Source of the DNA: Methylobacterium gnaphalii
GTDB taxonomy: Bacteria > Pseudomonadota > Alphaproteobacteria > Rhizobiales > Beijerinckiaceae
Reading direction: 5' to 3'
Length of the DNA stretch: 37,114 nucleotides
Assembly: GCF_007992215.1 (NCBI RefSeq)
Contig: NZ_BJZV01000034.1
Coordinates: forward strand, 1-37,114
Position numbers and translations under genes: made by a program. Below the pieces are notes generated by a model. The model saw only the letters and a list, made by a program, of their open reading frames with translations. It did no database searches and was not told where the DNA came from. Positions 1-8,717 of this stretch are shown here, piece after piece (the first letter of the stretch is position 1; each line of letters opens with the position of its first letter).

Positions 1-117
1 GTCGACTTCGGTCTGCGACAGCGTCGGACCGAACACGCCGCATGCGCGGATGCGGTCGAAGAACAGGGCGCGGTTGATCGGCACGCGAGCGGGAGCGCTC
101 GCCGCAGAAGCGGTCAT
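1..117 (-). CDS. probable phage endolysin, N-terminal 39 residues only (cut by window edge)
   Basis: The minus strand reads from ATG at 117 to the window edge without a stop and gives 39 residues. The segment NRALFFDRIRACGVFGPTL (residues 14-32) resembles the start of alphaproteobacterial phage lysins of the lysozyme/GH19-like kind, which often begin NRAAFF..VR...FGG.LTQ.QV. A GAGGA ribosome-binding sequence sits about five bases before the ATG. The gene lies downstream of the tail genes on the same strand, where a lysis cassette is expected. It would cut peptidoglycan at the end of the lytic cycle. The catalytic domain is outside the window, so the enzyme class is inferred from the N-terminus only. 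Confidence 0.55.
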   Translation of the reverse strand, partial: MTASAASAPARVPINRALFFDRIRACGVFGPTLSQTEVD

Positions 118-424
118 GGTGTCCTCACGGTGTCAAAGAGCGCGCGGCCTCACCCGGCCGGCTGGGGGTTTACGAATCGGAAAGTGCGAAAGTAGACGGT
201 GTTCTTGTTGCCCAGCCACCTGGTCGGCATGGGCGACGGCGGGTCGGGCGGTCCGACGCCCCTCAGATTGCCCGGCTCGCCTCAGTTCTCGATCCGCTCC
301 AGGCTCGCCGTCTGCACCGGGAACTGGATCGTCATGCACCGGCTGCGTGATCCGCTATTGCCTGATAAATCTGACAGTCAGCTGAGAAGCGTGCCGCTCA
401 AATTTTCAGGCGGAAGGAGGGGCG
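118..424. other. 307-bp stretch without an intact gene; possible decayed small gene
   Basis: No convincing gene is seen. On the minus strand one frame runs from ATG at 335, meets TGA at 284-282 after 17 residues (MTIQFPVQTASLERIEN) and stays open in the same frame to TGA at 152-150. The second part includes RWLGNKNTVYFRTFRFVN. This could be a small gene broken by one stop, two very short genes, or chance. No ribosome-binding site precedes the internal ATG at 230. Confidence 0.3.
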
Positions 425-616
425 ATGAAGGTTGGTGACCGCGTCGTGTTTGTTCGACCGAAGATGGCGGCCTGCGTTGGCGTCAATCAAAATGCTGCGG
501 GTATTGTAACGCGAGTGATTGAAATCGACGGCCATCCCACTCGTGTCGATGTCAAACTTCCGAACCGCCTCACAATACTTAGTCTTCGAAGCGGTGAATT
601 CACAATTGTGACATGA
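425..616 (+). CDS. small KOW-like hypothetical protein, 63 aa
   Basis: The gene starts at ATG 425 behind a strong AAGGAGG sequence (4-5 base spacing). The 63-residue product begins MKVGDRVVFVRP and continues with alternating hydrophobic strands (AGIVTRVI, RVDVKL, GEFTIV), which suggests a small all-beta SH3/KOW-type fold. The function is not known. Base composition is visibly lower in GC than in the tail genes, as in the FkbM gene that follows on the same strand. The two probably form an accessory pair, separated by 176 bp. The stop overlaps a 10-bp palindrome region (CACAATTGTG at 601-610). Confidence 0.6.
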   Translation: MKVGDRVVFVRPKMAACVGVNQNAAGIVTRVIEIDGHPTRVDVKLPNRLTILSLRSGEFTIVT

Positions 617-792
617 CAAGCATTGCATGTCTCAAAGTCTAACTGGATGCTTTGCTAACCACACAGAGGGCTTGCACGCGCATCAGAACCCTAGGTAGAA
701 CTTCAAAAAACTAACAACGATTCTTATCCGGGTTCGATGGGCTCGATAGGCCCTCGATGCTACTAAGATGAATCCACATCAAGGGGTTGGAA
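617..792. other. 176-bp intergenic region before the FkbM gene
   Basis: It is lower in GC than neighbouring DNA. A weak promoter-like pair TTGCAC (672-677) and TAGAAC (696-701) is spaced by 18 bp. An inverted repeat GACATG/CATGTC (610-631) overlaps the end of the upstream gene. It may hold the promoter that expresses the FkbM gene in a lysogen. Confidence 0.3.
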
Positions 793-1500
793 GTGCCTGA
801 TCACATTGAGTATGCCCAACTTGGCGACTTTCGCGTGATGGTTGACCATCAGCGTTATTCGCCGACGATGATCAATGCTCTTAAATCTGGCACATACGAG
901 ATTGGCGAACGAACTTGTTCATCGCGCATCTTCAAACCCGGTGACCGCATACTGGAGATTGGGTCATCAATTGGCGCGGTCAGCATGGTCTTGGCGTCCA
1001 TTGTCGGTCAAGACAATTACATTGGATTTGAAGCAAATCCGGAACTCATGCCCGATGCCTTACACAACTTTGAAATAAACAACATGAGTCTTAGCTATCA
1101 CACCGCAATATTGCGCAACCGGGCGCATGGCGGCGAGGGAGAGCCTGTTGATTTCTACATCAACAAAGATTTCTGGATCTCTGCCCTTACTCCAAGCGGG
1201 AACACGATCCGATCCACGAAAGTTCCGGTTTTCTGCCTAGAGGATGAAATCGATAAATTTCACGCCAACTGCCTCATGATGGATATTGAAGGCGCCGAGG
1301 CCGATCTTCTTCTTTGTGCCGATCTGAGCAAAATCGAAAAGATCTTTATGGAGCTTCATTATTGGCCTTCGCGCGAAGGGGCCAATCGTATGTTCAAGTA
1401 TCTGATCAATGAAGGATTTTGCTTCGACGCGCAGATCAGTTCTGGTGCCAACGTCGCGTTTCACAGAGGGCTGGTGCCTTCGTACGACGCCGAGTGCTGA
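793..1500 (+). CDS. FkbM-family SAM-dependent methyltransferase
   Basis: This is a class I methyltransferase of the FkbM family, whose members usually O-methylate sugars or other small hydroxylated compounds. With the GTG start at 793 it has 235 residues. Motif I is ILEIGSSIGAVS (about residues 54-65), followed by the acidic loop IGFEANPELM. The family signature MDIEGAEADLL lies near residue 160. A TTG at 787 also opens the frame, but AAGGGG at 781-786 sits at correct spacing only for GTG 793. The gene is convergent with the tail fibre gene (6-bp gap) and lower in GC than the late genes. It is probably a lysogenic-conversion gene acting on a surface glycan. The substrate cannot be read from the sequence. 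Confidence 0.85.
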   Translation: MPDHIEYAQLGDFRVMVDHQRYSPTMINALKSGTYEIGERTCSSRIFKPGDRILEIGSSIGAVSMVLASIVGQDNYIGFEANPELMPDALHNFEINNMSLSYHTAILRNRAHGGEGEPVDFYINKDFWISALTPSGNTIRSTKVPVFCLEDEIDKFHANCLMMDIEGAEADLLLCADLSKIEKIFMELHYWPSREGANRMFKYLINEGFCFDAQISSGANVAFHRGLVPSYDAEC

Positions 1501-1506
1501 CGGCGC

Positions 1507-2325
1507 TTACGGCTCGCAGCTCGCCGTCCAGTTAGGATAAGTGTAGTCGCCCGGCGGCCAGGTGTTATTGCCGGTTGGCTCCCATCCCTCCGTGCTGACA
1601 CTCTGCACCGCAACGGCTTTGTCGCCGCTGCTGAAGTGCCATGTGGCCGCCGCGCCCGTCGAATGGTTGTAGGCGGTGATTTGAGGCGTCGAAGCCATTG
1701 AGCGCGGAAAACGGATCAGGCCGTCGTAGAAGCCATACGAGTTGAGAGCAAAGCGGGCCGCTGTGCCGGCAGATGAGACGGCGCCAGGCGCGACGCCATG
1801 CGGGTAGCTCTTCGAGAACCAGCGCTGGCAGCGCCAGAGTTCGTCATCGCGCACCTCGAACAGCGAGGGCGCGGTGCCCGGCTCGAACTGCGGACGCGCC
1901 AGCGTGCCGGTGCCCCACTCGATGGTGGTGTTCGCTTCCGGCACGATGTTCAGGACGGTCTGCGGCGAGGCGGTGTAGGCTCCGCCGTTGATACGTGCCT
2001 GCGCTGTGCCGAGCCAGGAGGCCGTGTAGGCGCCGCCCTCAGGCAGGTAGTGCGTGCCGGGCACGATCTGCAGCAGCGTGCCCGCCGTGATCGTGATGAA
2101 GGTGACGCCGTTGGTCTTGGCGAAGGTGTACGTGCAACCGCCCGAGCCAGCCTTGAAGCCGTCATGGCCATAGACCCCGGCCGCGAGCGTCACGGTGCCG
2201 GACACCGCGCGCTGATTGACCGTGAAGGCGCCGTTGCGGAGGCGGTTGCGGAAGGAGAGCGCGCTACCGGCTCCGATGCCGAGCCGGGCCAGCGCGAGGG
2301 CGATTTCGTCGGTGATCATGTTCAT
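1507..2325 (-). CDS. phage tail fibre/appendage protein, 272 aa
   Basis: This is the last gene of the late operon. The protein opens with MITDEIALALARLGIGAGS and has a central beta-rich segment. It carries the block LFEVRDDELWRCQRWFSKSY (about residues 155-174), which recurs in tail and receptor-binding proteins of Rhizobiales phages and precedes a C-terminal beta domain. There is no enzyme motif. It is probably a structural part of the fibre that recognises the host. It ends 6 bp from the convergent FkbM gene. Function is inferred from position and this block. Confidence 0.65.
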   Translation of the reverse strand: MNMITDEIALALARLGIGAGSALSFRNRLRNGAFTVNQRAVSGTVTLAAGVYGHDGFKAGSGGCTYTFAKTNGVTFITITAGTLLQIVPGTHYLPEGGAYTASWLGTAQARINGGAYTASPQTVLNIVPEANTTIEWGTGTLARPQFEPGTAPSLFEVRDDELWRCQRWFSKSYPHGVAPGAVSSAGTAARFALNSYGFYDGLIRFPRSMASTPQITAYNHSTGAAATWHFSSGDKAVAVQSVSTEGWEPTGNNTWPPGDYTYPNWTASCEP

Positions 2326-2369
2326 CGAGCGCGCCTCAACTAATGACAGCTTGAACGATCGGAGGCCGT

Positions 2370-3116
2370 CTAGATGACGGGGCCGCCGTACTCGCCGAGA
2401 AGCGCGCGCACCTTGCCCGGCAGCACATTGAACACGTCGGCGTCGGTCATGGCCTTCGAGTAGCCGAAGACGCAGGCGGTCTGATCGCCTGGGCCAAAGC
2501 CCGGGTCGTAGTAGGTTGCACCAACCAGCAGACGACGCGGATTGTAGATCCGGCCTGCGGTCAGGCCAGTGAACGCGGCGCTCCCCGACGGCGAGGACGG
2601 CGGCCGGATCACGAAGATCTTGCCCGTGCCGTCGCCCTTCATCACCAGTACCAGCAGCTCGAAGCCCGTGCCGGTGTAGCTGTCCTGAGCGATGCCAGGA
2701 TTGGCCGCGATGCTCGTTCCGGCGCCGCTGATGTACGCATTGTAGAAGCCGCCATTCGCGCCAAGGGTCACGCCGTAGCCCCCAGCATCGAAGTTCGAGA
2801 TTGCCGCCATGGCGCCCGAGCCAGTGCGGTTGATCAGCGCCGCGATGGTGAAGGCGGGGCCAAGGTCGGCGGCCGAGAGCCCGAGCTGGTAAACGCCGCC
2901 GGCCGCGTATTGCGGGAACACCGACATACCCTTGTTGCGGGCGCGTCGGCCGTTCAGCGAGTAGTCCCAGAGGTCACGCTCGCGGTTGTCCGGGTAGTTC
3001 GAGCCGAACAGGTGCAGGAACTCGAGCTTGTCGATGTCCATGAACCGGTCGATGCCGAACCAGCCCTGGCCCGCCGCCGCGTTGTCCGCGCTGTAGTCGA
3101 TTTCGCGATAGCCCAT
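2370..3116 (-). CDS. tail-associated protein with a LamG/concanavalin-like appearance, 248 aa
   Basis: The protein starts MGYREIDYSADNAAAGQGWF and contains alternating beta segments with Gly/Ala-rich turns (about residues 80-220: FTIAALINRTGSGAMAAISN, FELLVLVMKGDGTGKIFVI). This looks like a jelly-roll carbohydrate-binding fold of the LamG/concanavalin type. The family assignment is by appearance only. It lies between the esterase spike gene, which ends 1 base from its start, and the fibre gene, in the same orientation. It probably belongs to the adhesion apparatus. Confidence 0.5.
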   Translation of the reverse strand: MGYREIDYSADNAAAGQGWFGIDRFMDIDKLEFLHLFGSNYPDNRERDLWDYSLNGRRARNKGMSVFPQYAAGGVYQLGLSAADLGPAFTIAALINRTGSGAMAAISNFDAGGYGVTLGANGGFYNAYISGAGTSIAANPGIAQDSYTGTGFELLVLVMKGDGTGKIFVIRPPSSPSGSAAFTGLTAGRIYNPRRLLVGATYYDPGFGPGDQTACVFGYSKAMTDADVFNVLPGKVRALLGEYGGPVI

Positions 3117-3117
3117 C

Positions 3118-4803
3118 TCAGTCGAGCCCCTTTCGGAAGATGACGCACCAGTTCCACAGCCGAGCGTTCACGCCGCTGGGATCGAAGACGAAGGGATCGC
3201 TGTCGTGCAGATTGCCGCGCGAGCCTGCGTTCGGGCTCGTTGTGCCGGGCACGTAGCCGGCCGGTGCGGCGTCCGCGTAGCGAACCTCGACGATGTCGGA
3301 GAGATCGGCACCGGCCTTGATCACGACGGTGTCACCGCCGACGATCGACACGCTAGAGATCGGGATGCTGGTGTCGAGCTCCCACAGCTCGAAGCCCTTG
3401 GCCCCGTTCGGATCGGTGATCGTCGTGATGTCGAAGACGAGCGGCGGGACCGGCACGTGAAACTTCACGAACACGACGCGGCCGAGCCGGCGCACGCTCG
3501 TCGGATAGAGGGGCAAGAACTTCTCGCCGCGATCCAGCGCCGCAAGTGCCTTGCCCTGGTATGCGCCAAGCGTCTTCGAGCCGACGTTCGTCAGGTGGAC
3601 GGTGTCGCTGTAGGGCAGGAAGTAGGTCGGCGTCGTGAGGATATGCAGCGGATGCCGCATGGCCTGATCGAGCTGCGCCAGGGCGATGTCCGGCGCCTTG
3701 CCGTAGAAGTTGTGGGTGCTGACTTGGTAGGAGACCATGTGCACCGGGTTCGATCGCCCGGCGACGCTCCAGTAGTAGTTCTCGGTGTAAGCGCGTAGGG
3801 CCTCCCGCTGCGTTACGTAGATCTTCGGTGAGGTGCCGGCGTCGATGTCAGCCTCGCCCTGCTCCCAGATGATCGCCGGCAGCGAGTAGGACCAGCCGTT
3901 CTCCGCAGCGCGCGCGACCCCATAGAAGATATCGTTGCGAGCCCGCTCATAGTTGACGACGCCGGGCGAGAGTTGCGCGACGGTCTGGTTCGCGGCACCG
4001 GCCGACGAGCCGAGCAGAAACTGCCCACGATCGCCGAAAGTCGCCCCGTAAGCTGCCGCCAACTGCATGACGCACTGCAAGGCACCCCCCATGGGCGTCT
4101 CGTAGTTCGGGCTCGGTCCGGCTGACTCCTTGAACGGGATGAGGCTGGCGCGATTGGCGGCGTAGGTTCCGCCGGCATCGTCCGCGCGGTTGCCGCCGCT
4201 GAAGCTGTAGCAGTTCGCCAGCGCGGCCGTTGTGAGGATCGGTGAGCTGTACCAGCCGAGAGACAGGCTTTGTCCATAGTTCAGGATGTGAACGAGCTTC
4301 GTGCCAAAGGGCGGCCTGCGAAAGTCGTCAAATCCGCCATCGTCCGCCCGCTGGACCCGCGAGGCAAAACCCTCAGGATCGGTGCGAACATAGGCGTAGC
4401 GGCTTCCGGGGAAGCGTCGGCCGCTCACCGGGAACTCGCCGCGCGCGAAGGCTTGGTGCGCGAACCCGTCGGGATCGGAGAGCACGCTCGTAACTCGACC
4501 GGGCAGGCGTGCGCCCGAGAGCGCCGTGTGGCCACGCGGCAGGGATGCGCTCGCACCACCCTTTGGGTCGGTGTCCGCATGAACGAAGGCACGACCGGCG
4601 AGCGGCTGGCGCCAGCCCTCCAGCGTCGTGACGCGGGTGAAGAGGCTATCGCCACTGTCACCGAGAAGCTGGCCGAGCTGGTTCTCGATCTCCAGGCCCC
4701 AGGCCCGGATCTCGGCCTTGGCGGGCTGCCAGACACCGGTCAGCGGGTTGAGCGCGTCGGTGAAGTCGCGCCAGATCTCAGCCGCGCGCTTGGTAAAAGC
4801 CAT
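3118..4803 (-). CDS. tail spike with SGNH/sialate-O-acetylesterase-like domain
   Basis: The 561-residue protein has an N-terminal attachment-like region (residues 1-165). An SGNH-type hydrolase domain follows. Block I is NYGQSLSLGW with Ser179. The middle block is IIWEQGEAD (residues 311-319). The catalytic Asp-His pair is in SDTVH (Asp400, His403). These blocks match the sialate O-acetylesterase (SASA/DUF303) branch, which removes acetyl groups from sugars. A C-terminal beta domain follows from about residue 430. Its place among tail genes suggests a virion enzyme that deacetylates host surface polysaccharide during adsorption. The substrate is unknown. Confidence 0.75.
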   Translation of the reverse strand: MAFTKRAAEIWRDFTDALNPLTGVWQPAKAEIRAWGLEIENQLGQLLGDSGDSLFTRVTTLEGWRQPLAGRAFVHADTDPKGGASASLPRGHTALSGARLPGRVTSVLSDPDGFAHQAFARGEFPVSGRRFPGSRYAYVRTDPEGFASRVQRADDGGFDDFRRPPFGTKLVHILNYGQSLSLGWYSSPILTTAALANCYSFSGGNRADDAGGTYAANRASLIPFKESAGPSPNYETPMGGALQCVMQLAAAYGATFGDRGQFLLGSSAGAANQTVAQLSPGVVNYERARNDIFYGVARAAENGWSYSLPAIIWEQGEADIDAGTSPKIYVTQREALRAYTENYYWSVAGRSNPVHMVSYQVSTHNFYGKAPDIALAQLDQAMRHPLHILTTPTYFLPYSDTVHLTNVGSKTLGAYQGKALAALDRGEKFLPLYPTSVRRLGRVVFVKFHVPVPPLVFDITTITDPNGAKGFELWELDTSIPISSVSIVGGDTVVIKAGADLSDIVEVRYADAAPAGYVPGTTSPNAGSRGNLHDSDPFVFDPSGVNARLWNWCVIFRKGLD

Positions 4804-4898
4804 GCGTCAGGTCCGTCTTATAAGGGGTGAAAGCGTGAAGCGGGCGAGCGCCAGGGCCACGCCGAATGGCACCCACGGCGGTCGCGCTGCAGGGAGGG

Positions 4899-5588
4899 TT
4901 AGAGAGCTTCGACCAGCTCGAACGCGGCCGAGCCGAAGCGATTGAGGGTTAGGCTCAATGCGGCCGCGTCGTCGGAGGCGAGGCGCATCCGGCAGACAGC
5001 GGTCTCGAAATCCAGCTCGGTCCCGTCGTCATAGGCAGCACGCAGCCAAGGAGTGATGCCGATGGTCCACCGCGATGCACCGTCGAAGGCAATCACATTG
5101 CCGACTTCGTGCAGCCGCCCATCCGGCATCGAGAACCGCATGCCCGGCAACGGCTGCAGGCCGGTCGCGAGCGTGACGACGATTTGCACGGCGTTCAGGG
5201 CTGCCGCACCGCTCAAGGCAGCGCCGGAATAGCCTTGCGCGTAGCCAGACCCGTCGCTGAAGGGTGATCCGTCGCTGTGAAGCACCCGGCCCTTGCACGG
5301 AACCAACCCGGCGCGGTGCGCTGGCCCGCGACCGTCGCGGATCGGCACTACGATGGTGGTGGCTCGGCCGCCGCGAACCAGCGAGCGCAGCGCCAGCACC
5401 TGGTCCTGATGATCGCCCGAGCGGCGGTCCGCGATCGGCACTGTAAGGCTCGCCTTCCAGCGCGCGGCCGGCGACACCACAACCTGTTCTTGACCCGTCA
5501 TTGACTGACCGCCAGACCGGGACGTGTTGACGAGCTGGAAAAGCGCCTCGCTGTAGCGGAGCGCGGGAGGCCAGAACCGATCCGCCAT
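4899..5588 (-). CDS. tail protein of unknown function, 229 aa
   Basis: The ATG at 5588 overlaps the stop of the preceding tip-protein gene (TGATG), so the two are translationally coupled. The protein begins MADRFWPPALRYSEALFQLV and contains beta-rich stretches (VLALRSLVRGGRATTIVVPI, ALNAVQIVVTLATG). It lacks recognisable catalytic motifs and I do not recognise the family. Its position between the central tip protein and the spike genes suggests a structural tail component that connects fibres or spikes to the tip. A 95-bp gap separates it from the spike gene downstream. Confidence 0.6.
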   Translation of the reverse strand: MADRFWPPALRYSEALFQLVNTSRSGGQSMTGQEQVVVSPAARWKASLTVPIADRRSGDHQDQVLALRSLVRGGRATTIVVPIRDGRGPAHRAGLVPCKGRVLHSDGSPFSDGSGYAQGYSGAALSGAAALNAVQIVVTLATGLQPLPGMRFSMPDGRLHEVGNVIAFDGASRWTIGITPWLRAAYDDGTELDFETAVCRMRLASDDAAALSLTLNRFGSAAFELVEAL

Positions 5589-7687
5589 CAGGTCACCGTC
5601 ACCGTCATGGGGCCGACCGTCGAGGAGCTGTCGCCGTAGCCGGACTTGTTCAGCGCCTTGACCCAGATCCGATAAGTGCCAGGCGCGATGCCGGGCTCGG
5701 TCTTGTCGAAGGCCTGCGAGGCGCCGCCGTAGAGCGTTCGCTTCAGCGTCGCGTCGCCGATGTTCGTCGTCGTGCCGACGAGCACCTGTGCCGAGCCGAA
5801 ATTGGCGCTGTTCGGGGCGATGAAGGCGTAGGCGTATTGACCAGTCCCGTTGTTCGCGACGAAGCCGGTCACGGGGCCTGGCGCTGTCGCGTCGGCGATG
5901 GCGGCCAGTGTGACGATATTTGACTTCGCGCCATCCGTGCCGCCAGCGTTCCAGCCAACGCGGAAGTCGTAAGTCTCGCCGTCGACCAGTGGCCCTATCT
6001 CTGCGCTCAGGCCGTCAATGCGAGTGGTCATCGGCTGCCAAGCGTCATCACCTGAGCCGGTGACGCGATACTCGGGTTCGGGCAGCACGTCCGTGCGCGC
6101 GACGGCGTCCCAGGTCAGGACGCCCCAAACCTGTGTGGTCTCGCCCGCTACCGTGCGCCGACTCGGCGTGATGGTGACGTTCTCAGGCGCGGCGATAACG
6201 TTTACCGCCGCCGGCTGTGTCGGCAGCGCCGGGCGCGGCGGTTCCTCGGTAGCCGCGTCCCAGGCGTAAGCTTCCGAGCTGATCGACGCAAAGCTGAGAT
6301 CACACCCGGACAGGTCCGCATGCAGCGTGAAGCCATTAAGGCTCACGTTCTCGTCCAGCATCGGATCATCCTCGCCGAGGGGATCGTAGGCGAGGTGGAT
6401 CGTATCCTCGCCGAGCGCATCGAGCGCAGCGAGATCCGTGCTGATCGTGCCCTTCCAGGCTGGGTTGTCCTTGGCGAAACGGATCTTCGCGAGCCGGGCC
6501 GCCTGCGTCCAACTCGGCACCATGATCAGGTCCAGGCTGGAGTCGATTTGCCCGACCTTGTTGATCGAGGCCGTGTCCTGCCGCGCGGTCAGTTCGGTCG
6601 GCTGATAGTAGGCTCCCGGCTCGGTGTAGGAGACCTTCAGGTTGTTGTAGGCGTCGAGGCGGTCGTTGCCCTGCGTCAGGCTCGCCGTGCGGATATTCTT
6701 CGTCGAGATGTTCACGGTCGGCGAAGTGAAGCGCCCGCCGCGAATGCCGATGAGCCCGGTAGGCCCCTTCACGAGCTGGCCGTCGCAGGTCGCGCACATG
6801 CGGGCGAGCACGTCTTTGGGGGCCTCGGTGAGCTGGTACGTGCCACCAAGACGGTAGCGGGGCTCCGTTGTGCTGTCCTTGCGCGCGACAGTCTCATCGC
6901 AGACATCGCGCATGTCTTGGAAGCTGGCGAGATCGAGTCGCGAGCGCGGAAAGCGCATGCCGTCGCGGTGGCGCAGGTAGTCCGCGATGCAACGGGCCGG
7001 GTTCTCTGAGAACGACCATGTCGCCTCGTCATCCGGGTTCTGGCTGCTCGCACCCAGATCCCAGATCCGCGCGCCGCGAACGAGGAAGCGGATCGGCGTC
7101 GCGTAGCTCTGCGGGTAGACCGACTGCTGAAACTTCGGCTTCACCGGGGCGAACAGCACCACGCAGTAGGCGATGCCTTTGAGCTGATGCGCCGCCGTCC
7201 AGATGTCGGAATACGCGCCGAGCAGCATCGGCGAGGCCGCCTGATCGTCGGTGCCGAGATGAGGTTCGAACGCGATGGATCGGTCGTAGGGAGCCGTGAG
7301 CGTGAGCCCTCCGTTCTCGCCGAGCGTCGTTTCCACGTACTTGTCGCCGATCAGGTATTTCTCGATGCCGTCGATCCGCCGGGCGCAGATTACGATGGCC
7401 TGATAGAGCGAGCCGTTGCGGGCATCGAAGAAGGCGCGCGTGCCGCCGGCCATGAACCGGCCATAGCCCAGCGTGCGCGGCCCCATGGCCTGGTTGAGGA
7501 CGCTTTGCTGGCTCTGGTTGCGCTGCTGGGGCTGAAGCAACTCGTTCAGCAGCAATTGGCCGCCGACCGAGACCGTCAGGATAGCCGCCGAGCCGATGAC
7601 GCTGGCAGTGGTCGCGCCGACGCCGCCGAGGCCGGCACCCACGCCTGTGACTGCCTCCAGGATGGCGAAGCCGATCACCTCGGCCAT
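5588..7687 (-). CDS. tail tip/host-specificity protein (gpJ-like, with fibronectin-III-like region)
   Basis: With ATG at 7687 (MAEVIGFAILEAVTGVGAGL) the protein has 699 residues. This start overlaps the previous stop as TGATG and is preferred over an upstream start at 7756 inside the neighbouring gene. An N-terminal hydrophobic Gly/Ala segment (residues 5-45) is followed by a large tip domain (NQAMGPRTLGYGRFMAGG onward). A fibronectin-III-like region lies near residues 500-600 (VWGVLTWDAVARTD, ETYDFRVGWNAGG). The order tape measure, hub, NlpC-like, J matches lambda and gene-transfer-agent tails. It should form the central fibre that contacts the cell. Confidence 0.75.
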   Translation of the reverse strand: MAEVIGFAILEAVTGVGAGLGGVGATTASVIGSAAILTVSVGGQLLLNELLQPQQRNQSQQSVLNQAMGPRTLGYGRFMAGGTRAFFDARNGSLYQAIVICARRIDGIEKYLIGDKYVETTLGENGGLTLTAPYDRSIAFEPHLGTDDQAASPMLLGAYSDIWTAAHQLKGIAYCVVLFAPVKPKFQQSVYPQSYATPIRFLVRGARIWDLGASSQNPDDEATWSFSENPARCIADYLRHRDGMRFPRSRLDLASFQDMRDVCDETVARKDSTTEPRYRLGGTYQLTEAPKDVLARMCATCDGQLVKGPTGLIGIRGGRFTSPTVNISTKNIRTASLTQGNDRLDAYNNLKVSYTEPGAYYQPTELTARQDTASINKVGQIDSSLDLIMVPSWTQAARLAKIRFAKDNPAWKGTISTDLAALDALGEDTIHLAYDPLGEDDPMLDENVSLNGFTLHADLSGCDLSFASISSEAYAWDAATEEPPRPALPTQPAAVNVIAAPENVTITPSRRTVAGETTQVWGVLTWDAVARTDVLPEPEYRVTGSGDDAWQPMTTRIDGLSAEIGPLVDGETYDFRVGWNAGGTDGAKSNIVTLAAIADATAPGPVTGFVANNGTGQYAYAFIAPNSANFGSAQVLVGTTTNIGDATLKRTLYGGASQAFDKTEPGIAPGTYRIWVKALNKSGYGDSSSTVGPMTVTVT

Positions 7688-8148
7688 CAGACAGTCCAGG
7701 CCTTCACGGGAACGGTCGGCGCGAAGGCCATGCCGTCCTTCGCCTTCGTCGCCCAAGTGTCGCCAAGGCAGACCATCAGAAACGGGCCGATGGGCGTCTC
7801 GATCACACCAACATCGCCCGCTCGCGGCGTGGCGGTCTCGGTCAGACCGGCGGCGACGGCGAGCCGACTTGCGAGTGCCGGCAGTCCGCCTTCACGGGCC
7901 AGGATGCGATTGCAGCTCAGCATCGTGTCGTAGGTTCCTCGAAGGCTGGCGGCCGGGTCGACGCCGCGCTCGGCCGCGATCCACTCGCAGACCCAGAGGC
8001 AGCAATCGCGCTCGCCCCAGATGAACGGCAGACCGGCACCGCGCGAAACGAAAGCGCGGAGCCGAGCCCGACGCCCGAGCCCGTGCATTATGCGGTCACC
8101 GCTGGCGCATATCCGAGCGTATTGCTCTCGCGTCACGAAGGACGTCAT
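7687..8148 (-). CDS. DUF6950/NlpC-P60-like tail tip protein
   Basis: The 153-residue protein (start ATG 8148, overlapping the preceding stop as TGATG; ATG 8160 is an alternative) has the block GLPFIWGERDCCLWVCEWI (residues 40-58). This is typical of DUF6950, a relative of the NlpC/P60 cell-wall hydrolases in phage tails, with Cys in DCCLW where the catalytic Cys would be. PRAGDVGVIE follows near residue 118. By comparison with lambda gpK and gene-transfer-agent gp14, it may help open the cell wall at the tail tip. A full catalytic triad cannot be confirmed by eye. Confidence 0.7.
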   Translation of the reverse strand: MTSFVTREQYARICASGDRIMHGLGRRARLRAFVSRGAGLPFIWGERDCCLWVCEWIAAERGVDPAASLRGTYDTMLSCNRILAREGGLPALASRLAVAAGLTETATPRAGDVGVIETPIGPFLMVCLGDTWATKAKDGMAFAPTVPVKAWTV

Positions 8149-8714
8149 CAGCTCGGCCACAGGATCGTCTTGGCGACGAGACCGGCGACGAGCTCTAGAC
8201 CACGGTCACCCGGGTAGCGCGCCTGCTGGTCTGCGTCGGTAAGGAAGCCGAAGGGCGGCTTGTTGCGGCCGGTCCAGGGACTTTCGGCGGTCGTCTGAAC
8301 GGAGAAGATGCCGCTGCCGAGCGCCTGATAGGTCATCACGTCGAGGCTGCCCGAGTAGACCTCGACCGGGGCATCGAGCAGCGCCAGATCCTCAGCGCAG
8401 AACTGGACGGAGACGCGGACCTCGCGCCCCTTCACCAGGGCCGATTGCTGGCGGGCCAGGGCGGCGACCCGCGCGCTGACGCCCGACAGCGTGAAGGTCG
8501 CCTGCGGGGCCGACGTGCCGACCGGGGCGCTGAGCCCGTCAACCTGTCCGAGCCCGCTCGTGCCGTCCCAGATCTGACCGTCTGCCGTCTTCAGCGGGCC
8601 ATCGCCGGTCCAGTAGAAGGCTGGCGCATCTGTGAAGTCGAAGCTCACCAGCAGGGCGGCGATGACCGTCGCGCCCTGTGCGGCGGCGCGCTGGGTGTTG
8701 GAGAGGAAGGCCAT
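8148..8714 (-). CDS. tail hub/distal tail protein (position equivalent of DUF2163-type hub)
   Basis: The 188-residue protein starts MAFLSNTQRAAAQGATVIAA and contains LVSFDFTDAPAFYWTGDGPL (residues 23-42) and a C-terminal FLTDADQQARYPGDRGLELV. These features recur in a Rhizobiales phage tail family without a characterised member. It lies just after the tape measure and just before the NlpC-like gene, where lambda-type and gene-transfer-agent tails encode the distal tail or baseplate hub. The function is inferred from gene order. Its stop overlaps the next start. Confidence 0.6.
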   Translation of the reverse strand: MAFLSNTQRAAAQGATVIAALLVSFDFTDAPAFYWTGDGPLKTADGQIWDGTSGLGQVDGLSAPVGTSAPQATFTLSGVSARVAALARQQSALVKGREVRVSVQFCAEDLALLDAPVEVYSGSLDVMTYQALGSGIFSVQTTAESPWTGRNKPPFGFLTDADQQARYPGDRGLELVAGLVAKTILWPS

Positions 8715-8717
8715 GGA

